In this document: piece after piece, positions 8,036 through 16,273 of the stretch | Layout of the letters: every line of letters begins with the position of its first letter | Numbering within the stretch: the first letter of the stretch is position 1 | Assembly (NCBI GenBank): GCA_043822065.1 | Contig: JBDRCC010000022.1 | Span: 1-64,000, forward strand | Origin: JBDRCC01 sp043822065 [NCBI: archaeon] | GTDB lineage: Archaea > Undinarchaeota > CAZHTU01 | Length of the DNA stretch: 64,000 nucleotides | Direction: 5' to 3' | Notes under the pieces: generated by a model | What the model saw: only the letters and a program-made list of their open reading frames with translations | Told to the model about the DNA's origin: nothing | Databases searched by the model: none | Program-made: the position numbers and the translations under genes

Positions 8036-8809
8036 ATGACAAAAATATGCACGAAGTGCGGCAAAAAAGTGGAGCACGTCCACCTGTGTTCGCACTGCAA
8101 GCAGGAGTTCTGCATCCCGCACTCGCGCCACTACAAAGGCCATTATTTCTGCGTCGACTGCATTAACAAGTACTACCGGGCGCCGACGAGAGTCAGGAAG
8201 CCAAGGGCCGCCCCCCTGCCGCAGAAGCAGGCAGGATTTGGGTTCGGGTTTGCGAAGCCGCCGGTCCAGCAGGGGCAGGCGCCTGCGCCGCCGCAAATTG
8301 ACGCGCGGAAGATGCTCGTCCCAATCATTGTCCTAATTGCAGTCATTGTTGCCGCCGGAGTCGGGACTATAAAGGCAGGGGGCCTGTCGAGGGGCGGCGC
8401 CATAGAAAACGAGAGCGCAACAGTTGTAGAAGAGATAGGGCGGCTCGACACCAACATGACAAACGTTTTTCCGCACATGGCGTTCTATCTGGAGGTCACG
8501 AACTATTCGCTGTCCTGCGCAGGGAACAAGGTCACGGAGATGGAATTCGAGCTTAGGGCTGGCGGGAGGGCGATTGACATAACCCGCGTGGAGCTTGGCA
8601 AGAAGGTCGTAAATGAGACCGACTGGTCGGCAGGCAAGGTTGAAAAGGACCATTACGGGTGGATAAACCTCAACGACGTCGAGAGGTACGCAAACATAAC
8701 CAAGGGCGCGGAGCCGGAGATTTCCGTTGTTTTTGAGGGAAAGGAAGGAGTCAACCAAAAGGTCGTGTTCATACCGAACATGGCCGTCAAGTGCGGCCAG
8801 GGAAGGTAG
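8036..8809 (+). CDS. AN1-like zinc-finger protein with one membrane helix
   Basis: The N-terminal 45 residues contain paired C-x2-C and C-x-H-C elements (CTKCGKK, CSHCKQEFC, H-x5-H, CVDC) like an AN1-type zinc finger. A proline, glycine and phenylalanine-rich linker follows, then a membrane helix at about residues 100-117. The last 130 residues form a probable extracytoplasmic beta domain with several N-x-[ST] sequons. Similar finger-plus-membrane proteins are common in archaea without known function. It may be a cytoplasmic sensor coupled to an external domain, which is inference. Confidence 0.6.
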   Translation: MTKICTKCGKKVEHVHLCSHCKQEFCIPHSRHYKGHYFCVDCINKYYRAPTRVRKPRAAPLPQKQAGFGFGFAKPPVQQGQAPAPPQIDARKMLVPIIVLIAVIVAAGVGTIKAGGLSRGGAIENESATVVEEIGRLDTNMTNVFPHMAFYLEVTNYSLSCAGNKVTEMEFELRAGGRAIDITRVELGKKVVNETDWSAGKVEKDHYGWINLNDVERYANITKGAEPEISVVFEGKEGVNQKVVFIPNMAVKCGQGR

Positions 8810-8837
8810 AATACTGGCACCCCGCTCTCAAGTTACG

Positions 8838-8922
8838 CTTATAAATATCACGTTCCAAAGGAAACTGTGGCGTGAAAGCCTTTATAAATGGGTTCCCACT
8901 AATGTAAAAGGCTATTTATAAA
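8838..8922 (+). promoter_or_regulatory. Three tandem TATA boxes before tbp
   Basis: CTTATAAATA (8838-8847), CTTTATAAATG (8880-8890) and CTATTTATAAA (about 8911-8921) lie in the 130-bp spacer upstream of tbp. The last is about 25 nt before the GTG at 8943, giving a leaderless message; the others would give leaders of roughly 30 and 75 nt. Because the product itself binds TATA boxes, this layout suggests autoregulation. Confidence 0.55.
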
Positions 8923-8942
8923 GCGCAGGGGGTATCAAATTG

Positions 8943-9575
8943 GTGACCAGACCGAAGGTTAAAGTTGAAAACGTAGTCGCATCGACTTCACTCGGAGTCG
9001 AGCTGGACTTAGAGGCAATTTCTGCGACGCTCGCGAACACTGAGTACGAGCCGGAGCAGTTCCCGGGCCTCATCTTAAGGCTTTTTGAAGAGGAAGTCGG
9101 GGTGAAGGCGGCGGTGCTGGTTTTCCGCTCAGGGAAAATGGTCTGCACAGGGACAAGGAGTCCGGAAGCCATAAAACAGGCGATTAAGGCGGCGATAAAG
9201 CTGCTCGAGACCGTTCCAAACACGAAGATTCCGAGGAAGTACGACATAACAGTCCAGAACATGGTCGCAAGTTCTGACCTTAAGTGCGAGCTCAACCTCG
9301 ACAAGATAGCATTCACCTTGGACAACGCTGAGTTCGAGCCGGAGCAGTTTCCAGGATTAGTCTACCGGATGTTCAGCCCGAAGGTTGTTTTCCTCCTGTT
9401 CAGGTCTGGAAGGATAATCTGCACTGGCGCAAAGAACATAGAGGATGTCCACACAGCGATAAAGAAGCTCCAAAAAGAGCTAAAAGAGATTGACGTGATG
9501 AATGTTAAGACTAATAGAAATAGTGAAAATAGTAAAAGTAGTAAGACTATCAAAAGTAGTAAGACTAGTAAGTAG
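8943..9575 (+). CDS. tbp: TATA-box-binding protein
   Basis: General transcription initiation factor with the two-fold repeat saddle: VENVVAST...EYEPEQFPGLILR in repeat one and VQNMVASS...EFEPEQFPGLVYRM in repeat two, each followed by a F-R-S-G-[KR]-[MI]-[VI]-CTGA/T strand. TTG at 8940 and GTG at 8943 are in frame; the third TATA box favours about 8943. After the core (about residue 185) comes a basic Asn/Ser/Lys low-complexity tail built from repeated AGT and AAG/AAA codons. Many archaeal TBPs instead end in an acidic tail, so this basic tail is odd. Confidence 0.95.
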   Translation: MTRPKVKVENVVASTSLGVELDLEAISATLANTEYEPEQFPGLILRLFEEEVGVKAAVLVFRSGKMVCTGTRSPEAIKQAIKAAIKLLETVPNTKIPRKYDITVQNMVASSDLKCELNLDKIAFTLDNAEFEPEQFPGLVYRMFSPKVVFLLFRSGRIICTGAKNIEDVHTAIKKLQKELKEIDVMNVKTNRNSENSKSSKTIKSSKTSK

Positions 9576-9577
9576 CC

Positions 9578-9634
9578 ATGGATAACGCAAAGTATTCTGC
9601 CAGCATAGAAAAAGAGAGCAGGGGTGTGCGGTAG
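9578..9634 (+). CDS. Possible 18-codon mini-ORF before mcm
   Basis: ATG at 9578, two bases after the tbp stop, opens an 18-codon frame ending in TAG at 9634, immediately before the hairpin at 9635-9650 and mcm. Its length gives no statistical support. It could be a regulatory upstream ORF or chance. Confidence 0.15.
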   Translation: MDNAKYSASIEKESRGVR

Positions 9635-9650
9635 AGGGGATGCGTCCCCT
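9635..9650 (+). terminator. Strong hairpin between tbp and mcm
   Basis: AGGGGA, loop TGCG, TCCCCT forms a perfect 6-bp hairpin 11 nt upstream of the mcm start. It may end the tbp message or affect mcm translation; no long T-run follows, so a terminator role is uncertain. Confidence 0.35.
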
Positions 9651-9661
9651 TCTGCAGGATT

Positions 9662-11683
9662 ATGGAACGCGAGGAAAGCCTCTCTGCCCGTTTTGAAGAA
9701 ATCTTCAAGAGGCAGCAGCTTAAAAAAAGGCTCCTAGAGGTCGCCAAGAGCTACCCCGAAAAGAAATCGTTTCTGATGCCGTATTCTGAGCTTGAGAAGT
9801 ACGACCCAGAGATAGCCGACAGGATACTTACCGAGCCTGACGAAGTCATTGAGGCGGCTGAAAAGGCGATTAAAGAGATGGAGCTCCACATAGACGAGGA
9901 CGAGTGGGGGATACACTTCAGGGTGTTTGACCTTCCAGAGGAGAGCTCGGTCTGGGTAAGGAACCTGCGGAGCGAACACATAGGCAAGCTCGTCGCCCTT
10001 GAGGGGATAGTCAGGACTGCGTCGGACGTGAGGCCGCAGGCGATTTCGATTGAGTTTGAGTGCCCTGCCTGCGGAAAGCGGGAGTGGGTGCAGCAGGACA
10101 CCGTACTGATATCTGAACCGTTTGCGTGCAAGGAGTGCAGCAGGAAAGGGAAGTTCAGGCAATCCGGAAAGAAGCTCATAGATGCGACGACCGTCCGCAT
10201 CCAGGAGCCCCCGGATGCGATACTCGGCTCGGAGCAGCCGTCTGTAATAAACGTGGACCTGAAGGACGACCTTATCGCGCCGAGCGAGAAGAAAAAGGTC
10301 CTGCCGGGAAATACGATACAGGTGACTGGCATACTGCGCGAATTCTCAGCAAAGCCGACTTCGACCAGGTATGACATATATCTCGAGGCAATGCACGTCG
10401 AGGCGAAGGATCAGGAGTATTCCGAGATAGAGCTCACGAAACAGGATATAGATAGGATAAAGGAACTTGCAACTGACGTTGACATCTACAACAAGCTGAT
10501 TGACTCCATAGCGCCGTCTATTTACGGCTACCGCGAGGTCAAGGAAGCCATACTATTGCAGCTGTTCGGCGGAGTCCAGAAGAAGCAGCCGGACGGGACG
10601 AGAATAAGGGGCGACATACATATCCTGCTTGTCGGAGACCCTGGCGTAGGAAAATCGCAGATGATGAGGTACGTTGCCGACCTTGCGCCGAAAGGAAGGT
10701 ATGTATCCGGAAAGGGCGCGTCTGCAGCTGGGCTTACCGCGACCGCGGTCCGTGATGAGCAGACCGGCGGCTGGATGCTTGAGGCAGGCGCACTTGTACT
10801 TGCGAACAATGGCTCGGTCTGCATAGACGAGTTCGAAAAAATGGGTAAAGAGGATAGGGGGGCTATTCACGAGGCGCTCGAACAGCAGAGGGTCAGCATA
10901 GCCAAGGCAGGGATAGTAACAACGCTCAGCGCGAAGACATCGGTCCTAGCGGCGGCGAACCCGAAGTACGGCAGGTTCGACCCGTACCGGTCCATAGCCG
11001 AGCAAATTGACCTTGACATTGCCCTGCTATCTAGGTTCGACCTGAAGTTCCCGATAATGGACAAGCCGTCAAAAGAGACAGACACGGCGCTTGCGGAGCA
11101 CATCCTCAGGTCATACACCGACCCCAAGAGCATAATGCCGACATTTGAGCCTGTGTTCCTAAGGAAATTCATAGCTTATGCAAAGAAGAGCTCCCATCCA
11201 ATGCTCACGAAAGAAGCAAAGAGGCTGCTGAAGGACTTTTATGTAGAGTGGAGGACAAGATACGCAGATGACGACGGCACGGTATCGCTTACCCCAAGGC
11301 AGCTTGAGGCGCTTTCAAGGATGAGCGAGGCGTCTGCGAGGATAAGGCTCGATGACAAGGTGCTGGCAGAGGACGTCCAGCGCGCGACAAGGCTCCTGGA
11401 GAGCTCGCTCAAGCAGCTTGGCACAGACCTCGAGACAGGCAAGATAGACATAGACCGGATTGAGACGGGAATATCCTCAGCCCAGCGGAGCAAGATACAC
11501 GTCGTCTTTGACATCCTAAAGGAGCTCGAGGAAAAGCTTGGCAAGAGGATACCCCTTGACGAGATAACGAAGGAAGCCAAGGACAGGGGGATAAACCAGA
11601 GTGAAATGGAAGGCCTCATCTCCAAGCTCAAGGAGAAAGGCGACCTATTTGAGCCGCAGCCAGGATTTGTCCAGAGGGCGTAG
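9662..11683 (+). CDS. mcm: MCM replicative DNA helicase
   Basis: A 673-residue homologue of the hexameric archaeal replicative helicase. The N-terminal domain has a four-cysteine zinc module (CPAC at about residue 140 and CKEC about 20 residues later). The AAA+ core shows Walker A GDPGVGKSQ near residue 325, Walker B CIDEFEKM, sensor 1 AANPKYGRFD and the arginine finger SRFD. The winged-helix C-terminus (about 610-673) resembles the small protein at 834-1187. Upstream is tbp with a hairpin between. Length and domain order are normal and no intein is seen. Confidence 0.98.
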   Translation: MEREESLSARFEEIFKRQQLKKRLLEVAKSYPEKKSFLMPYSELEKYDPEIADRILTEPDEVIEAAEKAIKEMELHIDEDEWGIHFRVFDLPEESSVWVRNLRSEHIGKLVALEGIVRTASDVRPQAISIEFECPACGKREWVQQDTVLISEPFACKECSRKGKFRQSGKKLIDATTVRIQEPPDAILGSEQPSVINVDLKDDLIAPSEKKKVLPGNTIQVTGILREFSAKPTSTRYDIYLEAMHVEAKDQEYSEIELTKQDIDRIKELATDVDIYNKLIDSIAPSIYGYREVKEAILLQLFGGVQKKQPDGTRIRGDIHILLVGDPGVGKSQMMRYVADLAPKGRYVSGKGASAAGLTATAVRDEQTGGWMLEAGALVLANNGSVCIDEFEKMGKEDRGAIHEALEQQRVSIAKAGIVTTLSAKTSVLAAANPKYGRFDPYRSIAEQIDLDIALLSRFDLKFPIMDKPSKETDTALAEHILRSYTDPKSIMPTFEPVFLRKFIAYAKKSSHPMLTKEAKRLLKDFYVEWRTRYADDDGTVSLTPRQLEALSRMSEASARIRLDDKVLAEDVQRATRLLESSLKQLGTDLETGKIDIDRIETGISSAQRSKIHVVFDILKELEEKLGKRIPLDEITKEAKDRGINQSEMEGLISKLKEKGDLFEPQPGFVQRA

Positions 11684-11720
11684 AGTCTGCGAGCGGAGCG
11701 AGCCCCGTAATAGTTTTTCT
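11684..11720 (+). repeat. Short GC-rich repeat ending in TAGTTTTTCT
   Basis: Directly after the mcm stop: GCGAGC, GGA, GCGAGC followed by GTAATAGTTTTTCT. The gcvT-gcvH spacer has a related arrangement (AGCGAAGC, then GTAGTAAACGTAGTTTTTCT at 19684-19712). Both end in the same T-rich word TAGTTTTTCT, which could be a terminator-like or mobile intergenic element. Confidence 0.35.
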
Positions 11721-11731
11721 TTGGATACCAT

Positions 11732-11760
11732 ACCCTTTATTTTTTCTAAAAAGAAAGGGT
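11732..11760 (+). terminator. Inverted repeat / probable transcription terminator after mcm
   Basis: ACCCTTT (11732-11738) pairs with AAAGGGT (11754-11760), and the inner T-run (11740-11744) with the A-run (11748-11752). The long T-rich hairpin separates mcm from the leaderless gene at 11813, which has its own TATA (TTTATTAA, 11783-11790). Confidence 0.5.
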
Positions 11761-11812
11761 CGGCAGAGGGCTTAAGTAAAGATTTATTAAGGCTGGGGCA
11801 ATTAGCTTAGCT

Positions 11813-12649
11813 ATGTCAGTCGAGACGCCGATAACGCTACTAAAGAACAGCTGTGTCCCCATCGACAATGGGATTCTCCTGTGGATATTCGATGCCTATG
11901 ACTGGGTAGTTAACATCCAGGCGAATGTCTGCAAAGGGTGGATATCCTTCCTATGCGGTGCGCTGTGGATAATACTTTTTGTTATAATCCTCTTCTTTAT
12001 AGGCACGATACTAAACGTCGCAGGCGGCATGATAGGAATGGTTACGGATAGGATTTTCAAGCCTGACACACACATAATGGACTTCTTTAGCAACCTGTGG
12101 GCGCCGATGAAGGGCATAATGGATAGTCTCCCTGGGATGCAGGGATTTTTAGCAGGCTTTGGTGAACCGACTGCACCGACGAAGATAAGCACTGCAATCT
12201 GCGGAGGATGCTTTGGCCTGCTGGCGCTGATGGCGTATTGGCCGAACAAGTTTGGCTGGGGGCTTATAACGCCGGCGGCGTTCGGGCTTATGTTCTGCAT
12301 AGGGACGACGCTGATACCTTGGTTTGGCATCATGCGGATATTCTCGGGATTAGGCGGGGGCATATTGGGCATGGTCCTAGTAGTTTCCGGGAACTGGGGG
12401 GCGGCAATGCTTGCGGTCATTGCAGCGATGCTGCTAATACGCGTCATACTGCCGACTGAAGTAGGGCTTATAGCCGGCGGGGTAAGCGCGGTGTTTTTCT
12501 TCGCACTTAGCATCCTTTGCGTTTTCATTGCGATTCTTCCCATAGCCCCTGCGCTCCTTGACACGTTTATTGGGGAGTGGATAATGACGCTCCTGCGGCT
12601 TGGGCTCAGAATGGGGTGCGGGGCGCAGAGCCTGGCATACTTTGGATGA
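11813..12649 (+). CDS. Multi-spanning membrane protein, unknown function
   Basis: A 278-residue protein with about six to seven hydrophobic helices, rich in Gly, Ile and Met, separated by short loops; a soluble stretch of about 50 residues follows the first pair of helices. I recognise no family. TTTATTAA at 11783-11790 is about 26 nt upstream of the ATG, so it is probably leaderless. Its stop overlaps the DUF2085 start, and the run continues into a presenilin-like protease, suggesting a common membrane-associated operon. Confidence 0.6.
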   Translation: MSVETPITLLKNSCVPIDNGILLWIFDAYDWVVNIQANVCKGWISFLCGALWIILFVIILFFIGTILNVAGGMIGMVTDRIFKPDTHIMDFFSNLWAPMKGIMDSLPGMQGFLAGFGEPTAPTKISTAICGGCFGLLALMAYWPNKFGWGLITPAAFGLMFCIGTTLIPWFGIMRIFSGLGGGILGMVLVVSGNWGAAMLAVIAAMLLIRVILPTEVGLIAGGVSAVFFFALSILCVFIAILPIAPALLDTFIGEWIMTLLRLGLRMGCGAQSLAYFG

Positions 12650-13191
12650 TGGAATTTTTGTCGGCATTTGGCGCGTTGGTCTGCCATCAGCTGCCTGAAC
12701 GGTCGCTGTTTTTTGCAGGGCAGCAGGTATTCGTATGTGCTAGGGACGTTGGGATATACCTTGGAGTTCTTGCTGGATTTGCGCTGTTTTATGCCCTCAA
12801 GGAGCGCGGAAGCGAACTCAACCTGAGGCACCTGGTGCTTCTGATGCTGCCCGTTGCAGTCGACGGGCTGACGCAGCTTGCTGGCTGGGAGAGCACGAAC
12901 GGGCTCAGGCTCTTTACAGGAGGGCTTTTTGGCGTCGCAATGAGCTGCATGATGGTTTTCCTATACGACAGGATGTTTGAAACAGGCACATGCGAGACGC
13001 CCAGCGACAGGGCGGTGCTGGGAGCAGCCGGGATTGGCGGCTTGATGGTGGGTGTGGCTTACCTCCCGCAGAACGTTTATTCGTTTTGGCTTGTAAGCAT
13101 CGGAACGTTTATTAGTATTGTACTGGTAATTACTGGACTCGCCTTTTTTATAGGGCTTGTGCTTTACAGGAAGATAAGATGGAATCGCTAA
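12646..13191 (+). CDS. DUF2085 family membrane protein
   Basis: Two adjacent in-frame ATGs (12646, 12649) overlap the previous stop; either gives about 180 residues. The N-terminal signature CHQLPERS, then CARDVGIYLG, and later VDGLTQ with ESTNGLRLFTGGLFG match the DUF2085 family. Five or so membrane helices are visible. The family has conserved Cys and His that may bind metal, but its function is unknown. It sits between an unknown membrane protein and the presenilin homologue, overlapping the latter by 13 nt. Confidence 0.75.
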   Translation: MMEFLSAFGALVCHQLPERSLFFAGQQVFVCARDVGIYLGVLAGFALFYALKERGSELNLRHLVLLMLPVAVDGLTQLAGWESTNGLRLFTGGLFGVAMSCMMVFLYDRMFETGTCETPSDRAVLGAAGIGGLMVGVAYLPQNVYSFWLVSIGTFISIVLVITGLAFFIGLVLYRKIRWNR

Positions 13192-14015
13192 AGCCGCTGG
13201 CAACTGAAATCGGGATGTTCCTCACGACTGAGATGATTGCAGTCTATGTAGGGCTCGCCATGATTTCTGCGGGGATACGGGAGGAGTACATAATAGAGAG
13301 CACGGGGGAGGGCATCGGTGTTTTCGGGCTTGGGATGCTATTTGCCACGCTGCTGATACTGTTTATAATAAAGTACCTGAACCGCAAGATAGTCTTCCAG
13401 ATGCTCTTCGCCTGGCTGATATTCGTGGGCTCGCTTTTCGTGTTCGGGTCAGTGCTCATATTCCCTCTCGCCGCACTGCTTGCCGGGCTCGTAGTCGCAG
13501 CCAGGTTTCTCATGCCGAGGGTCTGGGTGCAGAATGTTGCGATGATACTGTCGATAGCAGGCATATCGCCGCAGCTTGCGATGTATTTCGGGACACCAAC
13601 CATAATCGCCATACTTCTCCTTGCTTCGGCGTACGACTATTATGCCGTTTTCAAGACGAAACACATGATAAAAATGTTCGAGAGCCTCATGAAGCACGAG
13701 ACGCCGTTCACGTTTGTAATCCCTGCCAAGGGCAGCATGAGTGGGGAAGTCAACGGCAAGTTGCACAAGAAGAAAAAGAAGGGGCAAAGGGAGTACTACC
13801 TTTTGGGAACGGGGGACATTGCGTTCCCGACGATTTTTGTAGTTGCGCTCCTTGCTGACTACTCGCCGCTCTCTGCGGCATTCGCATTTGCGGGAGCTAT
13901 TGTGGGGATGATAGTGGACCACCTCATCCTGATGAAAATGAAAACGGCAATACCTGCCCTGCCTGCGATAGCCGTCTGCAGCATAGCTGCATTTTTGCTT
14001 TCCCTGGTGGTGTGA
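13179..14015 (+). CDS. Presenilin / signal-peptide-peptidase family intramembrane aspartyl protease
   Basis: A 278-residue protein with about nine membrane helices. All three family motifs are present: YD in ASAYDYYAVF near residue 152, GxGD in GTGDIAFP near residue 211, and PALP near residue 259. The two aspartates form the catalytic dyad that cuts substrates within the membrane, and PALP shapes the active site. A lysine-rich cytoplasmic loop lies between the catalytic helices (about 195-205). It overlaps DUF2085 and is overlapped (GTGA) by the next gene. Natural substrates of archaeal homologues are not established; clearing signal-peptide remnants is a common proposal. Confidence 0.88.
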   Translation: MESLKPLATEIGMFLTTEMIAVYVGLAMISAGIREEYIIESTGEGIGVFGLGMLFATLLILFIIKYLNRKIVFQMLFAWLIFVGSLFVFGSVLIFPLAALLAGLVVAARFLMPRVWVQNVAMILSIAGISPQLAMYFGTPTIIAILLLASAYDYYAVFKTKHMIKMFESLMKHETPFTFVIPAKGSMSGEVNGKLHKKKKKGQREYYLLGTGDIAFPTIFVVALLADYSPLSAAFAFAGAIVGMIVDHLILMKMKTAIPALPAIAVCSIAAFLLSLVV

Positions 14016-15550
14016 ATTTGAGGTTTGAGCTTTCTGAAAGCGAAATTCCGAAATTTAGGCAGCCGCTGTCCAAGGTAATGACTTACGAGGAGGCAGAGCG
14101 ACAGCTTAAGGCGGACCTTGTCGTTGCAGTCGGGGACAGGGTAAGCTGGCAGTTTTCACAGTCCAAGAAAAGGCGGCCGGACGTGTTTATTGTGGACGGC
14201 GTGGAGCAGAGAAAAAAAGTACGGCTGAATTTCAGGACGCGGAAGAAGATACGGGCACGGAACGCCCCTGCGACCGTAAGCGAAGAGCTCTGGGAGGCAG
14301 TTAAGGCGTCCCTCAAGGAAAAAGATGTCAAGATTGTCGTAAGGGGGGAAGAGGACCTGGCAGTGATGCCAGTGGTGATGCTCGCACCAGAGGGGGCGCA
14401 AGTCGTTTATGGGCAGCCAAAAGAGGGCGTTGTGCTTCTGACGGTAACGGAGGAGCTGAAGGAGCGTGTCGCCAGCCTCTTCATTGATTACTACATCAAG
14501 CGCGGAAAGGAGTTTTTTGAACGCATACAAAAAAAGGACAAAGTCTTTGTAGTGCACCACACAGACGCCGACGGATGCACTTCCGGCGCCCTCGTCCTGA
14601 AGAAGCTGGAGGAGATTGGCGTGACCAAGGTGGAAGCGGCATCTCCGCAGAACAGCCCGGTCATTGAGAAAGGCATACGGGACAGGATAAAGGAGTTCGC
14701 GCCGGACGCCCGGATTGTGGTTGACATGGGAAATGAGAACACGAAATACCTGAGAAAATTGTCAAGGCGGATAAAGGTCTGCGTCATAGACCACCACAAG
14801 CTTTTCAGCCCTGATTTCGGAAGGACAGTCCTTGTGAACCCGCACCTTGCAAAGGCGCCGCTTTCCATGAACCCATCGGCAGCATATTTTGTGCAGAAGT
14901 GCACGCAGGGGCCTGCGTGGCTTTCTGTTGTAGGCAGCATAGGGGACAAGGGGCTTGGCAAGATACGGGACATGGAACGGCAGGTAAGGGAGGCTGACAA
15001 CATAACCATCTCCGAGCTTGAGGAGTGCGGCATACTAGTGAACTCGGCTGAAGCTTACGAGAACGGCGGGGCGCAGATTGCGCTCAAGGCGCTTCTTGAG
15101 TGCAAAAAGCCAAAGGACCTCCTTTACGGCTATAGGGAGAACACGGTCAAGCTCAGAAAGATGAAAGAAATGGTCCATGGATGCGTCCTGGACATAATAA
15201 AGAACCACAAAAAGAGCGCGAAGTTCTATAACGACGTGAAGCTGGTGGCCCTGGAAGTCGGGACACAGTACAGCATAAAGTCGAATGTCGCAGACTTCCT
15301 GCAGGACAAGCACCCGAAGTGGGTTGTTATGATATACCGGAAGGAAAACGGAAGGGTCAACCTCAGCGTCAGGACGCACACCAAGGTCGACCTTGCAAGC
15401 GCGCTTAAGGTTGCGCTTAAGGGGATAGGCAAGGGCGGCGGGCATGCACCGGCTGCCGGCGGCATGGTAAAGGCAAAGGACTTTGACAAGTTTATGGAGC
15501 GGTTCAAGGCGGAAGTGGGCAGGCGCCAGAAATTACTTATAAGGGGTTGA
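14012..15550 (+). CDS. Fusion of DUF359 (GTP-dependent dephospho-CoA kinase-like) and DHH phosphoesterase
   Basis: The GTG at 14012 overlaps the previous stop. Residues about 30-155 match archaeal DUF359 dephospho-CoA kinase: GDRVS, PDVFIVDGVEQR, NAPATVSEELW, RGEEDL near 112 and APEGAQVVYGQPKEGVV. That enzyme phosphorylates dephospho-CoA with GTP in the last CoA step. Residues about 180-512 are a DHH phosphoesterase: HHTDADGCTSGA, VVDMGNEN, VIDHHK and the DHHA1 motif GGGHAPAAGG, as in RecJ/GAN or NrnA-type nucleases. I know no described protein joining the two. The usual VDGEED is VRGEED here, so kinase activity needs checking. thyX follows 15 nt downstream. Confidence 0.8.
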   Translation: MNLRFELSESEIPKFRQPLSKVMTYEEAERQLKADLVVAVGDRVSWQFSQSKKRRPDVFIVDGVEQRKKVRLNFRTRKKIRARNAPATVSEELWEAVKASLKEKDVKIVVRGEEDLAVMPVVMLAPEGAQVVYGQPKEGVVLLTVTEELKERVASLFIDYYIKRGKEFFERIQKKDKVFVVHHTDADGCTSGALVLKKLEEIGVTKVEAASPQNSPVIEKGIRDRIKEFAPDARIVVDMGNENTKYLRKLSRRIKVCVIDHHKLFSPDFGRTVLVNPHLAKAPLSMNPSAAYFVQKCTQGPAWLSVVGSIGDKGLGKIRDMERQVREADNITISELEECGILVNSAEAYENGGAQIALKALLECKKPKDLLYGYRENTVKLRKMKEMVHGCVLDIIKNHKKSAKFYNDVKLVALEVGTQYSIKSNVADFLQDKHPKWVVMIYRKENGRVNLSVRTHTKVDLASALKVALKGIGKGGGHAPAAGGMVKAKDFDKFMERFKAEVGRRQKLLIRG

Positions 15551-15565
15551 CTTTCCCTTACGCCG

Positions 15566-16273
15566 ATGAGGGTAAAGCTTATTTCGCACACGCCAAATCC
15601 GGACATAGTATGTGCGGCGGCGGCTTACACAACGATAAAGGACAAGCCCCCAAGCGAGCTTTTCAAGGAGCTCATGAAGGACAAAAAAAGGGCTGAAAAA
15701 GTCCTCAGGAACGTCGTCGGGTACGGGCACCACTCAGTCATAGAGCACGCCTATTTCACGTTCAGCATCGAGGGCATCTCGAGGAGCTGCTCCCACCAGC
15801 TCGTGCGCCACAGGATGGCATCGTATTCCCAGCAGAGCCAGAGGTATGTCAAATTCGAGGAGATGAATTACGTCACGCCGAAGACCGTAAAGGGCGCGGT
15901 CAAGGCGAAATACGACAAAAAGATGGGAGAGATTGCTGACTTCTACCGCGAGATGCTTGACGCAGGGATACCTGCAGAGGACGCAAGGTTCGTATTTCCA
16001 AACGCAGCGCACACGAACATAGTCGTGACAATGAATGCAAGGTCGCTAATGAACTTCTTTGGCATAAGGTGCTGCTACAACGCGCAGTGGGAGATAAAGG
16101 GGCTCGCTGACAAAATGCTGGTTGAGGCCAGGAAGGTTGCCCCGGTAATATTCGAGAAAGCCGGGCCGCGCTGCCTGCATTACGGCTACTGCCCCGAAGG
16201 GGCAAGGACTTGCGGCAGGATTACCGAGGTGAGGGGAGAATATGAAAGAGGCGCTAAGGGAAAAGGTAAGTGA
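15566..16273 (+). CDS. thyX: Flavin-dependent thymidylate synthase
   Basis: The 235-residue protein carries the ThyX signature RHRMASYSQQSQRYV (RHR-x7-S). The enzyme methylates dUMP using methylene-tetrahydrofolate and FAD, releasing tetrahydrofolate rather than dihydrofolate, so no DHFR is needed for recycling. The activating serine and arginine lie in that motif, and N-terminal HSVIEH matches the flavin-binding region. It overlaps the 5-formyl-THF cyclo-ligase by 32 nt, linking both to the folate pool that also serves glyA and gcv genes downstream. Confidence 0.95.
   Translation: MRVKLISHTPNPDIVCAAAAYTTIKDKPPSELFKELMKDKKRAEKVLRNVVGYGHHSVIEHAYFTFSIEGISRSCSHQLVRHRMASYSQQSQRYVKFEEMNYVTPKTVKGAVKAKYDKKMGEIADFYREMLDAGIPAEDARFVFPNAAHTNIVVTMNARSLMNFFGIRCCYNAQWEIKGLADKMLVEARKVAPVIFEKAGPRCLHYGYCPEGARTCGRITEVRGEYERGAKGKGK

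Noticed and set aside
11896-12831. 311-codon minus-strand frame
   Set aside because: Antisense to two overlapping membrane-protein genes; low-complexity hydrophilic translation.
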